NCBI GenBank assembly: GCA_965247015.1
Contig: CBDFGG010000004.1
Location: 558,001-622,000 of the forward strand
Direction: 5' to 3'
Source of the DNA: JAIXWP01 sp965247015
GTDB taxonomy: Bacteria; Bacteroidota; Bacteroidia; Flavobacteriales_D; Sanyastnellaceae
Length of the DNA: 64,000 nt
Within the stretch, counting starts at the first letter, position 1; each line of letters opens with the position of its first letter. This document shows, piece by piece, positions 42,431-50,101 of this stretch. Below the pieces are notes generated by a model. That model was not told where the DNA came from. It saw only the letters and a program-made list of their open reading frames with translations, and did not search any database. Both the position numbers and the translations under genes were made by a program.

Positions 42431-43824
42431 TGAACTCAAAATATTTCAGCCTCCTCCTCACTGCCTTCACGATAGCGATAGCTATCTTGAGCAGTTGTGG
42501 ATCGAAGGATACCGTGAAGACCCCGACTCCAGGAAGCACCGCTAATGTGCGTCCTGAGTGGGTAGGTCAGCGTCCTTTCAGCAGTGGATATTACATCGGC
42601 GTGGGTAGTGCAAGTAAAAAAGCACAGCCTTTAGATTACCAATCGATTGCTAAGAAAAATGCGCTGAATGACCTCGCGACAGAAATTAGTGTACGCGTGC
42701 AAGGGAATACATTTTTGAATACGCTTGAGGTAAATAAGAATTTTAGTGAAGAGTTTATTTCTACCATTAACACAAGTACTGACGAACTCATCGAAGACTA
42801 TGAAGTGGCGGGTACTTGGGAAAATGATAATGAGTATTGGGTGTATTATCGCCTCAATAAGGGACTCTATCAGCAACAAAAAGCGCTCAAGAAAAGCAAG
42901 GCTCAGGCAAGTGCTTATGACTTTTATTCAAAAGGAAGAGAAGCAGAAGCCAACGCTAATATTGGAGCTGCCATTGACCTTTATTTAAGAGGATTGTTTG
43001 CGTTAAAGGATTATTGGAATGACACGAATGAATATCAAGCGGAAGAAGGAAAAATATTTTTAGACAACTCTATTTATTCAAGCCTTCAACGAGTTTCATC
43101 TGGTTTAACGATTGTTACAACCACCCCAAAGATTACGCTTGCATCAGAAAATGGCTATTCAAGCAACTCTAGCTATTTCATTAAATATGAAGAGAAGCCT
43201 GTTTCAGGAATAACTACGTCATTTACTTTTCCAAAAAACAAGTACATGAAACCTCGTGTACAAGTAACGGATAACCAAGGCCAAGTGGGCATTTTGGTTA
43301 GCGAAGTCAATACGAATGACAAAGAGCTTGCTGTCACTGTGACGATTGATCTGATGCCTTTACAGCCATTGGATTTAGATCAAAAAATAACAGGTGCCCT
43401 ACTTCGTAATCTAAAAACCGAGACGAAAAAAATTCCGATTGAATTTATCGCACCTACATTTGTGGTACAATCGAGTGAAAAAGTATACGGAAATGCAGGT
43501 ACAAGTGCTACTCTTTCTTCTTCTGTTCAGGCTGAATTGATTAAAAAGGGATTAAAATTAGGAGCCGCCGACCGTGCAGATTATGTGATTCAGATTAATG
43601 CAAATAGTACTGAGGGTGGAACATCTCAAGGCTTTGTAGTTGCATTTTTAGAAATGACAATTACTATCACCAACCGCGCGGGCGACAAGGTGTTTGAAGA
43701 GTCAGTGAATAACATCAAAGGCCTTCAATTAAATAAAGATGCTGCCAGCATTGAAGCCTATAAGAAAGGAAAACAACGGATCGAAGAACAAATGATTTCT
43801 TCAATATTGGAATCAATTTTCTAG
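42430..43824 (+). CDS. LPP20-like lipoprotein
   Basis: A 464-residue lipoprotein (AIAILSSC then GSKDT). Residues about 35-165 match LPP20, with PEWVGQRPFSSGYYIGVGSASKK and KNALNDLATEISVRVQGN. The C-terminal 300 residues add beta-rich sandwich domains without a known name. LPP20-type lipoproteins are regularly encoded next to CsgG/FlgO-like lipoproteins, as here. Its start overlaps the CsgG-like stop by one base. It may bind the CsgG ring or the cargo. There is no sign of enzyme activity. Confidence 0.8.
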   Translation: MNSKYFSLLLTAFTIAIAILSSCGSKDTVKTPTPGSTANVRPEWVGQRPFSSGYYIGVGSASKKAQPLDYQSIAKKNALNDLATEISVRVQGNTFLNTLEVNKNFSEEFISTINTSTDELIEDYEVAGTWENDNEYWVYYRLNKGLYQQQKALKKSKAQASAYDFYSKGREAEANANIGAAIDLYLRGLFALKDYWNDTNEYQAEEGKIFLDNSIYSSLQRVSSGLTIVTTTPKITLASENGYSSNSSYFIKYEEKPVSGITTSFTFPKNKYMKPRVQVTDNQGQVGILVSEVNTNDKELAVTVTIDLMPLQPLDLDQKITGALLRNLKTETKKIPIEFIAPTFVVQSSEKVYGNAGTSATLSSSVQAELIKKGLKLGAADRADYVIQINANSTEGGTSQGFVVAFLEMTITITNRAGDKVFEESVNNIKGLQLNKDAASIEAYKKGKQRIEEQMISSILESIF

Positions 43825-43864
43825 CTTTGGCACGATTGTAGAAAAAGGACAAACACGTTTAACA

Positions 43865-44467
43865 ATGAAAAAAACCAACATTATGAATACTAGAATTTTT
43901 ACCATTGCCCTCTTTGTTACAGCTGTATCTTTTGGTGCAGTAGGTTGTAAAAAGAAAAACAAAACTGTTGAAACTCCTAAGCCAGCGGGCGAAGTACTCA
44001 TCAACGAATACTGCAGCGGAGATCAATACATGAGCACTAAAGATGCTTTCAGAGCGACAGCAACTGGTGAAAGCATGGACCGTGAAACAGCTAAGAAAAA
44101 GTCTCGCTCAAACGCAAATGCTGAGCTTGCAAAAACAATTAGCGCTACAATGAAGATTGTTGGTGACAACTACGTAAACTCTACTGAGTTCAACAACAAA
44201 GAAGAAGTGACTGAGACTTTCCAAGAAATGGCTCGTACAGTAGTAGATCAAGAACTTCGCGGTGCAGTTGAAATCTGTGAAAAATTGACTCAACGTCCTG
44301 ATGGAGTTTATGTAAGCTACGTTGCAATCGAGCTTTCTGGTTCTAAAATCGCAGATGCTTATGCTAGCGGACTTTCTCAAAACGAGAAAATCAAGGCTGA
44401 CTACAACTATGAAAAGTTCAAAGAAACTTTTGAAAAAGAAATGGAGAAAATGGCCGCTGGCAAATAA
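43865..44467 (+). CDS. Small LPP20-like lipoprotein
   Basis: A 200-residue lipoprotein with signal and lipobox (SFGAVGC, Cys28 with the start used). The mature part follows the LPP20 pattern in shorter form: MDRETAKKKSRSNANAELAKTISATMKIVGDNYVNS and RPDGVYVSYVAIELSG, ending with a charged helix. It is the third gene of the CsgG/LPP20 run, 40 bases after the second. ATG 43883 would give a shorter signal peptide and is equally plausible. A terminator follows. Confidence 0.75.
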   Translation: MKKTNIMNTRIFTIALFVTAVSFGAVGCKKKNKTVETPKPAGEVLINEYCSGDQYMSTKDAFRATATGESMDRETAKKKSRSNANAELAKTISATMKIVGDNYVNSTEFNNKEEVTETFQEMARTVVDQELRGAVEICEKLTQRPDGVYVSYVAIELSGSKIADAYASGLSQNEKIKADYNYEKFKETFEKEMEKMAAGK

Positions 44468-44490
44468 TTTCCAAAGTATATAAAATGAAT

Positions 44491-44515
44491 AACCCCGGTC
44501 GTTTCCGGGGTTTTT
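44491..44515 (+). terminator. Intrinsic terminator after the CsgG/LPP20 operon
   Basis: AACCCCGG (44491-44498) pairs with CCGGGGTT (44505-44512), 6-base loop, followed by a T run to 44515. Confidence 0.92.
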
Positions 44516-44634
44516 CATTTGCTTAACCTTAATTAACCTTAACTACTCTATTGAGAAGTCTTGTTTTGCTCGCTGAAAGAATAACGCCTAACCACAAGCA
44601 TCATTCTTTGGTCTTTAACGGCACCTCCAAAAAG

Positions 44635-44795
44635 AAGGTTTCATTTTTTTCAAAAAAAAATTTATAAAAGAAAAGTCCCGAGGGGCAACTCGGGACTTTC
44701 AATATTTTGTAACCTTTTAAACCAAAAAAAACATTCTACATGGTTTAGTACGCCACCAGGTTTTGAAAGGTTTCATTTTTTTCAAAAAAAAATTT
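44635..44795. repeat. Pair of identical 29-base direct repeats, 132 bases apart
   Basis: Copies at 44635-44663 and 44767-44795 are identical: AAGG, TTTCA, seven T, C, nine A, TTT. Each copy can also fold (T7 with A9), so it is a miniature inverted repeat. Their role is unknown. Confidence 0.85.
44672..44699 (-). terminator. Hairpin downstream of clpB
   Basis: AAAGTCCCGAG (44672-44682) pairs with CTCGGGACTTT (44689-44699), 6-base loop. On the minus strand it is followed by TTCTTTTATAAATTTTTTTTT, so it could end clpB transcripts about 100 bases after the stop. Confidence 0.6.
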
Positions 44796-44798
44796 CAA

Positions 44799-47417
44799 TT
44801 AAACCTCAATTAGGGCCTCTTCCTCTATCTTTTTTCTGAAAACCACCTGATTATCAAACACATCCAACACCACAGGCTCGGTTTTATCTATTTTTCCTGA
44901 CAGAATATATTTCGATAATTCGTTCATCACCTCGCGTTGAATCACTCTTTTTACGGGTCTTGCCCCAAATTGCGGATCAAAGCCTTTCTGAGCCAAATAA
45001 GACAGCGCATCGGGTGTAATCACCAATTCAATCTCGGATGCTTTTAGACGCTCTGTAAGAGCTCTCATCTGGATCTTTACAATAGTTTCGATCTGACTCT
45101 TGCGAAGAGGAGTGAACATGATAGTCTCATCAATACGATTCAAAAACTCCGGGCGAAGACTAGACTTCAGCAATGCCATTACTTCTGATTTCGTCTTTTC
45201 AAACAATTCATAGTCATCTGGATCCTTTGCTCGATCATAGTTTTCTTGTATGATCTGAGAACCCAAATTGCTGGTCATGATAATAATGGTGTTCTTGAAA
45301 TTAACCATGCGACCTTTAGAGTCGGTCAGTCTACCATCATCCAACACCTGCAACAAAATATTGTACACATCTGGGTGAGCCTTTTCAATTTCATCCAACA
45401 GAATCACGCTGTAGGGTTTTCTTCTCACTGCCTCGGTCAACTGGCCTCCTTCATCGTATCCTACATAGCCAGGAGGTGCTCCAACCAAACGACTTACGCT
45501 GTGACTCTCTTGATATTCCGACATATCAATTCGGGTCATCGCATTTTCATCATTGAAAAGGAATTCACTTAAAGCCTTTGCCAGCTCTGTCTTTCCCACG
45601 CCCGTAGTCCCTAGGAAGATGAATGATCCGATCGGCTTGCGCTCGTCTGCTAGTCCTGCTCTGCTTCTTCTGACTGCGTCGCTAATTGCAGTGATCGCTT
45701 CTTCCTGCCCTACTACTCTTTTACCCAACTCCAATTCCAATCGAAGCAACTTTGCCTTCTCACTCTCTACTAATCGTGTCACTGGAATACCGGTCCAACG
45801 ACTTACAACATCGGCAATTTCTTCTGGATCCACCTCCTCTTTGAGCATCTTCGAATTGGCTTGAAGTTCTATTAATTTCAAATGCTCTTGTTCGATGATC
45901 TGCTCTTGCTCCTTCACTTTGCCGTAGCGAATTTCTGCTACCAAACCATAGTTCCCTTCACGCTCTGCTTGCTCCGCTTGAAACTTTAGATTTTCTATTT
46001 CTTTCTTTGCATTTTGAATTGCGTCTACTACTCCCTTCTCTGCTTGCCACTTAGCAGACAAACCATTTTTCTCCTCCTGCTTCTCTGCAATCTCACGATT
46101 CAACTCGCTTAGTTTAGCGGTGTTGTTCTCTCGTTTAATAGCTTCCCTTTCGATTTCAAGCTGCATAATTTTACGCTCAATCTCATCCAATTCTTGAGGC
46201 TTGGAATTCATTTCGATGCGCAGCTTTGCTGCCGCCTCATCAATCAAATCAATTGCTTTATCTGGAAGAAAACGATCCGTGATATAACGTTGAGACAACT
46301 CCACCGCAGCGATGATTGCGTCATCTTTGATTTGCACCTTATGGTGATTCTCATAACGCTCTTTCAATCCACGCAAGATGCTAATTGCGGCCTCACGATC
46401 TGGCTCATCAATCATTACCTTTTGAAATCTTCTTTCCAGCGCTTTGTCCTTCTCGAAATATTTTTGATACTCGTTAAGTGTAGTCGCGCCGATCGCTCTC
46501 AGCTCTCCTCTTGCCAATGCTGGCTTGAGGATGTTCGCCGCGTCCATTGCTCCTTCTCCTCCACCGGCCCCTACTAGAGTATGAATTTCATCTATAAAAA
46601 GAATGATTTCTCCATCACTGCCTTGTACTTCATTCACCACCGATTTCAAACGCTCTTCAAACTCGCCCTTGTATTTTGCACCAGCGATCAATGACGCCAT
46701 GTCAAGTGCGTAGATTGTTTTTGACTTCAGGTTTTCTGGAACATCTCCTTTTATAATTCGATAAGCTAAACCTTCTGCAATTGCTGTTTTTCCGACTCCG
46801 GGCTCTCCAATAATAATTGGATTATTCTTAGATCTTCGCGAGAGAATTTGCGTCACTCTCCTGATTTCCTCATCCCTTCCAATTACTGGATCTAGCTTGC
46901 CTTCTTGCGCCATCTTGTTGAGGTTTTTCGCATACTTCGACAATGCATTGTATGTTTCCTCTTGGGTAGACGATGTAACCTTTTTTCCTTTTCGCAACTC
47001 CAAAACAGCCGCCTTCAATTCCTTTCTCGACACCCCGCTATCTCGCAGCATTTGAGATGCTTGATCTTTTCCATCGGCCAAGGCAAGGAGAATATGTTCA
47101 ATACTCACAAACTCGTCTTGAAATTCGCGCAGATAATTCTGTGCATTCAATAACGTTTGTGAAGCATCGGGAGATAATTGCAATTGACCACCCTGAACTT
47201 TCGGTCTTCCATCGATCATGCGATCCAAAGCCTTTTCAAGCAGATCGACGTTGACTTGCATTTTCTTTAATAAAAATGGAGTCACGTTTTCATCCACTTC
47301 AAGCACTGCTTTCAGCAAGTGCGCATTCTCTATGATTTGTTGCTCTTTAGCCAAAGCTATTTGTTGAGCTCTCGAAATCACCTCTTGTGACTTAATTGTA
47401 AACTTTGAAAAATCCAT
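44799..47417 (-). CDS. clpB: ATP-dependent chaperone ClpB
   Basis: An 872-residue Hsp100 disaggregase that works with DnaK, DnaJ and GrpE. It has an N-terminal Clp-N domain (1-145), NBD1 with Walker A GEPGVGKTAIAEGL (about 200) and Walker B ILFIDEIHTLVGAGG, a coiled-coil M domain (about 400-525), and NBD2 with Walker A GTTGVGKTELAKAL and LLDEIEKAHPDVYN. No ClpP-binding IGF loop is seen, as expected of ClpB. The length is normal. A possible heat-shock element shared with grpE lies upstream at 47492-47516. Confidence 0.97.
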   Translation of the reverse strand: MDFSKFTIKSQEVISRAQQIALAKEQQIIENAHLLKAVLEVDENVTPFLLKKMQVNVDLLEKALDRMIDGRPKVQGGQLQLSPDASQTLLNAQNYLREFQDEFVSIEHILLALADGKDQASQMLRDSGVSRKELKAAVLELRKGKKVTSSTQEETYNALSKYAKNLNKMAQEGKLDPVIGRDEEIRRVTQILSRRSKNNPIIIGEPGVGKTAIAEGLAYRIIKGDVPENLKSKTIYALDMASLIAGAKYKGEFEERLKSVVNEVQGSDGEIILFIDEIHTLVGAGGGEGAMDAANILKPALARGELRAIGATTLNEYQKYFEKDKALERRFQKVMIDEPDREAAISILRGLKERYENHHKVQIKDDAIIAAVELSQRYITDRFLPDKAIDLIDEAAAKLRIEMNSKPQELDEIERKIMQLEIEREAIKRENNTAKLSELNREIAEKQEEKNGLSAKWQAEKGVVDAIQNAKKEIENLKFQAEQAEREGNYGLVAEIRYGKVKEQEQIIEQEHLKLIELQANSKMLKEEVDPEEIADVVSRWTGIPVTRLVESEKAKLLRLELELGKRVVGQEEAITAISDAVRRSRAGLADERKPIGSFIFLGTTGVGKTELAKALSEFLFNDENAMTRIDMSEYQESHSVSRLVGAPPGYVGYDEGGQLTEAVRRKPYSVILLDEIEKAHPDVYNILLQVLDDGRLTDSKGRMVNFKNTIIIMTSNLGSQIIQENYDRAKDPDDYELFEKTKSEVMALLKSSLRPEFLNRIDETIMFTPLRKSQIETIVKIQMRALTERLKASEIELVITPDALSYLAQKGFDPQFGARPVKRVIQREVMNELSKYILSGKIDKTEPVVLDVFDNQVVFRKKIEEEALIEV

Positions 47418-47491
47418 TGTTTTTGATTTTGCACAAGGCTATCAAACAACTGTCCAAGCCGTATTTAGTGAAAAATTGTCGCATTCAACGC

Positions 47492-47516
47492 GGGAAATAT
47501 GACAATTGGTATGGGC
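47492..47516 (-). promoter_or_regulatory. Candidate heat-shock element upstream of clpB
   Basis: On the plus strand GGGAAATATGACAATTGGTATGGGC-like sequence (key part GAAATATGACA) lies 75-99 bases before clpB. It recurs, in the other orientation relative to its gene, upstream of grpE (6267-6294). The core ATATGACAATTGGTAT is near-palindromic, so orientation may not matter. Confidence 0.35.
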
Positions 47517-47554
47517 AAGTTGTTTATCTCAAGTCAATTCGGCCGAATTCCAAG

Positions 47555-47562
47555 TACCTTTA
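47555..47562 (+). promoter_or_regulatory. -7-like box for aroK (TACCTTTA)
   Basis: TACCTTTA differs from TAnnTTTG in the last base and ends 5 bases before the aroK ATG (47567). It supports the short start. Confidence 0.4.
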
Positions 47563-47566
47563 TAGC

Positions 47567-48082
47567 ATGAAAGTATTTTTGATTGGCATGATGGGAGCTG
47601 GAAAAAGCTCCATCGGAAAACTCCTTGCAAAGCAAATAGGTCAATCATTTATTGATCTAGATGATTACATCGAGAAAAAAGAAGAACGCACCATTGAAGA
47701 TATTTTCAAAATAAAAGGAGTGGAATATTTTAGAGAAGTTGAAAGAAAAGCTCTCCTTGAAGTGTGTAACCAGCGTGCTGATGCAGTAATTGCTACAGGC
47801 GGAGGCACTCCATGTTTTTTCGACAATATTGAAGTTATGAAATCGAGTGGAGCAACTGTTTATTTGAAGACAAATAACACATTACTTCTTTCAAGACTGC
47901 AAGATGATGCACACACGAGACCATTGCTTGCACATCAAACGAATGATGAAATGCTCGAGACGTTGGATAGTCTTTATTTAAGAAGAAAAAATTTCTACGA
48001 AAAAGCCAACTTAACTTTCAATACCGAAAAGAAATCCATAGAAAGTATTGCTGATGAAATAAAGGCAACTCTAGGCCTCTAG
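47567..48082 (+). CDS. aroK: Shikimate kinase
   Basis: A 171-residue P-loop kinase of aromatic amino acid synthesis that phosphorylates shikimate. The P-loop GMMGAGKSSIGKLLA is at residues 7-21; FIDLDDYIE (Asp for shikimate), REVERKALLEV, and ATGGGTPCFFD follow. I start at ATG 47567 (MKVFLIG); the frame is open to 47405 but that part overlaps clpB on the other strand and lacks conservation. A -7-like box directly precedes this ATG. The 3' end overlaps the convergent phosphoribosyltransferase gene by 12 bases. Confidence 0.94.
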   Translation: MKVFLIGMMGAGKSSIGKLLAKQIGQSFIDLDDYIEKKEERTIEDIFKIKGVEYFREVERKALLEVCNQRADAVIATGGGTPCFFDNIEVMKSSGATVYLKTNNTLLLSRLQDDAHTRPLLAHQTNDEMLETLDSLYLRRKNFYEKANLTFNTEKKSIESIADEIKATLGL

Positions 48083-48580
48083 ATGGATGCTTTCTTTTTT
48101 TGGAGTAAGGTCTACAGAAACATGTTCCTTCAAATTGGTAGACAAGGTGAGTCCAACAAAATCTGATTTTAGTGGAAACTTTCTATGCGAGCGCTCGACC
48201 AATGTTGCGACGGAAATCTTTTTTATTTCAACTTGGAGAATATGACGCGCGGCAAACATGAGTGTTTTACCACTATTTAAAACATCATCTACCAACACCA
48301 CTTCTTTTCCCTTCAATTCAGATAAATCGCCACTCAAGAGAATATCTCCTTTGAGTGGATTTTCTTTATTCATTGAAATTTCCAATTTCTGAATTTTCAA
48401 GGGAGAAATTTCTTTGAGTAAAGTTGCCAAACGATCCGCCAATTCATTGCCGCGGCCAGAGATACCGATCAACACCAAATCTTTTGATTTGTGATGATGC
48501 TCATATATCTCATGTGCCATTCGAGTAATCTTTTGATTCACTCTGCTCGACTCTAAAATCAGGGTTCTTTCCTTTGGCAT
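48071..48580 (-). CDS. Phosphoribosyltransferase family protein (PyrR-like)
   Basis: A 169-residue type I phosphoribosyltransferase. The PRPP-binding loop VVLVDDVLNSGKTLMFA lies at about residues 93-109, and LVLIGISGRGNELADRL is near residue 34. Its length and layout are like PyrR, but the substrate base is not readable from the sequence. It overlaps aroK at the 3' end and is 32 bases downstream of the rlmD-like gene on the same strand. In Bacteroidota such proteins are often labelled PyrR without proof of uracil activity. Confidence 0.82.
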   Translation of the reverse strand: MPKERTLILESSRVNQKITRMAHEIYEHHHKSKDLVLIGISGRGNELADRLATLLKEISPLKIQKLEISMNKENPLKGDILLSGDLSELKGKEVVLVDDVLNSGKTLMFAARHILQVEIKKISVATLVERSHRKFPLKSDFVGLTLSTNLKEHVSVDLTPKKESIHLEA

Positions 48581-48612
48581 GTTCGTTATAAATAAGTTCG
48601 AAAGTTAAGTCA

Positions 48613-50046
48613 TTATCGTTCAAAAAGCGCAACCGATTCGATGTGCGAGGTGTTGGGGAATTGGTCCACCAAACTCCATTTTTTCAGCTCATAGCCTTGT
48701 TCACGTAGCATTTCTGTGTCGCGCGCTTGTGTCGAAGGATTGCAGCTCACATAAACGATGCGCTTTGCTCCTAAAGCCATCACCTTTCTCAATGTTTTTG
48801 GAGCGATTCCTCCTCTTGGCGGATCGAGTACTAGCGTGTGAATTTTTCCTTGATAGTCGGGGAATTCGAGCAGAAACTTTCCTACATCAGCCGCATGAAA
48901 ATCGATGTCATGAATTCCATTTCTTTCAGCATTTTTCTTTGCATCCTCAATGGCAGATGCTACGATGTCAACACCGACTATTTTTCTTTTACTGCGCTTA
49001 GCCATCAACTGAGCGATCGTACCTGTGCCGCAAAACAAATCGAGGATGACTGTGCCATCATCACTACCGTCGACATCTGCATAATCTAGCACCTTATTGT
49101 AAAGGCGCTCAGCACTTTTTGGATTGGTTTGAAAAAAGCTTTGCATACTAATTTCAAACTTCAATCCGTTGATCTCCTCCACGATTTTCGATTTGCCATA
49201 TACCAATTCGGTAGAGCCATTCAACGGATCTACACGATCTCCCTCATCATTATTAATGGTATGAATGATTCCGGCAAGACGATCACCTAAAAGGGATTTT
49301 ACTTTATCACAAAAACCTTTTCTGTCAAACATTTCTATGTTGTCATCAGTAGTCACAAGATTCATCAAAATCTCGTTGGAACTGAAGCTTTTTCTCACCA
49401 CTAAAAATCGGTAGAACCCTCTGCGCTTCGGTGGCAACCAAGCTGGAAGTCCGCTTTGAATGCACCATTCGCGAATTTCACGTAAAGCATTTTCAAAAGC
49501 AGCGTCAAACATTCCGGAATCCTTATCTAAGTTTTCCACGCACCACCACGTACCTCTATGTTTGAATCCCAGTGCGAAATCGTCTACTTCTTTTTCTTGT
49601 GCTTCATCAAATCGAATCACAGAAAAAGAGTACTCCATTTTATTTCGATAATGCCATTGCTCGGGGGATTGAATGAACTCATCTAGAATTTCTTCTGCGT
49701 TTTCTACTTTCCCAATACGTTTGAAAAGCTCGATCGTATTTTTCTTTTTTGAAGCCATCTGCAGCTCCAATGGCCAAGTAGCGTAGGGCGCGCCAGGAAT
49801 AGGCTGATATGGCATCGAGACCTCTTGTGGAGAAGGCTTCAAGACCTTTACTAATCGACATTCAGCGTATCTTCTTGCTGCCTTTTGGATTTGTGCTTCT
49901 ACCAACTGGCCGGGGATGGTATTTTGCACAAACACTGTGAAATCGCCCTGCTCCGTCGGGATTTTAGCTATACCCACTCCACCGAATGCTAAGTCGATAA
50001 TCTCCAATTCTAGTAATTGGTTCTTTTTTAATAAACGATCTGCCAT
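48613..50046 (-). CDS. rlmD: 23S rRNA (uracil-5-)-methyltransferase RlmD-like
   Basis: A 477-residue SAM-dependent methyltransferase of the TrmA/RlmD family. An N-terminal TRAM domain (LELEIIDLAFGGVGIAK) is followed by FFQTNPKSAERLY, the SAM motif LDLFCGTGTIAQLMA, LDPPRGG and the catalytic VYVSCNPSTQARD. The four iron-sulfur cysteines of RlmD/RlmCD are missing: the stretch where they usually lie reads PYQPIPGAPYATWPLELQ. I choose ATG 50046 since a TACCTTTG promoter box lies across the upstream alternative start (50055). Confidence 0.88.
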   Translation of the reverse strand: MADRLLKKNQLLELEIIDLAFGGVGIAKIPTEQGDFTVFVQNTIPGQLVEAQIQKAARRYAECRLVKVLKPSPQEVSMPYQPIPGAPYATWPLELQMASKKKNTIELFKRIGKVENAEEILDEFIQSPEQWHYRNKMEYSFSVIRFDEAQEKEVDDFALGFKHRGTWWCVENLDKDSGMFDAAFENALREIREWCIQSGLPAWLPPKRRGFYRFLVVRKSFSSNEILMNLVTTDDNIEMFDRKGFCDKVKSLLGDRLAGIIHTINNDEGDRVDPLNGSTELVYGKSKIVEEINGLKFEISMQSFFQTNPKSAERLYNKVLDYADVDGSDDGTVILDLFCGTGTIAQLMAKRSKRKIVGVDIVASAIEDAKKNAERNGIHDIDFHAADVGKFLLEFPDYQGKIHTLVLDPPRGGIAPKTLRKVMALGAKRIVYVSCNPSTQARDTEMLREQGYELKKWSLVDQFPNTSHIESVALFER

Positions 50047-50052
50047 ATTTTG

Positions 50053-50060
50053 CAAAGGTA
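50053..50060 (-). promoter_or_regulatory. -7 box for rlmD (TACCTTTG)
   Basis: TACCTTTG on the minus strand ends 6 bases before ATG 50046 and covers the alternative start at 50055, so it decides the start and implies a leader of only a few bases. Confidence 0.6.
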
Positions 50061-50088
50061 AACAGATGAAGAGAAGAGATTAATCAGA

Positions 50089-50096
50089 TACATTTG
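50089..50096 (+). promoter_or_regulatory. -7 box for the SLC13 gene (TACATTTG)
   Basis: TACATTTG ends 5 bases before ATG 50102. With the divergent rlmD box it forms a back-to-back pair of short-leader promoters. Confidence 0.55.
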
Positions 50097-50101
50097 GCTT
50101 G

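Larger units (their letters stand above)
44468..44798. other. 331-base convergent intergenic region with repeats and hairpins
   Basis: No gene is seen. It holds the terminator of the CsgG/LPP20 operon (44491-44515), a TTAACCTTAATTAACCTTAA direct repeat (44523-44542), two copies of a 29-base AT-rich repeat (44635-44663, 44767-44795), and an 11-bp hairpin (44672-44699) between them that may end clpB transcription. Confidence 0.7.
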
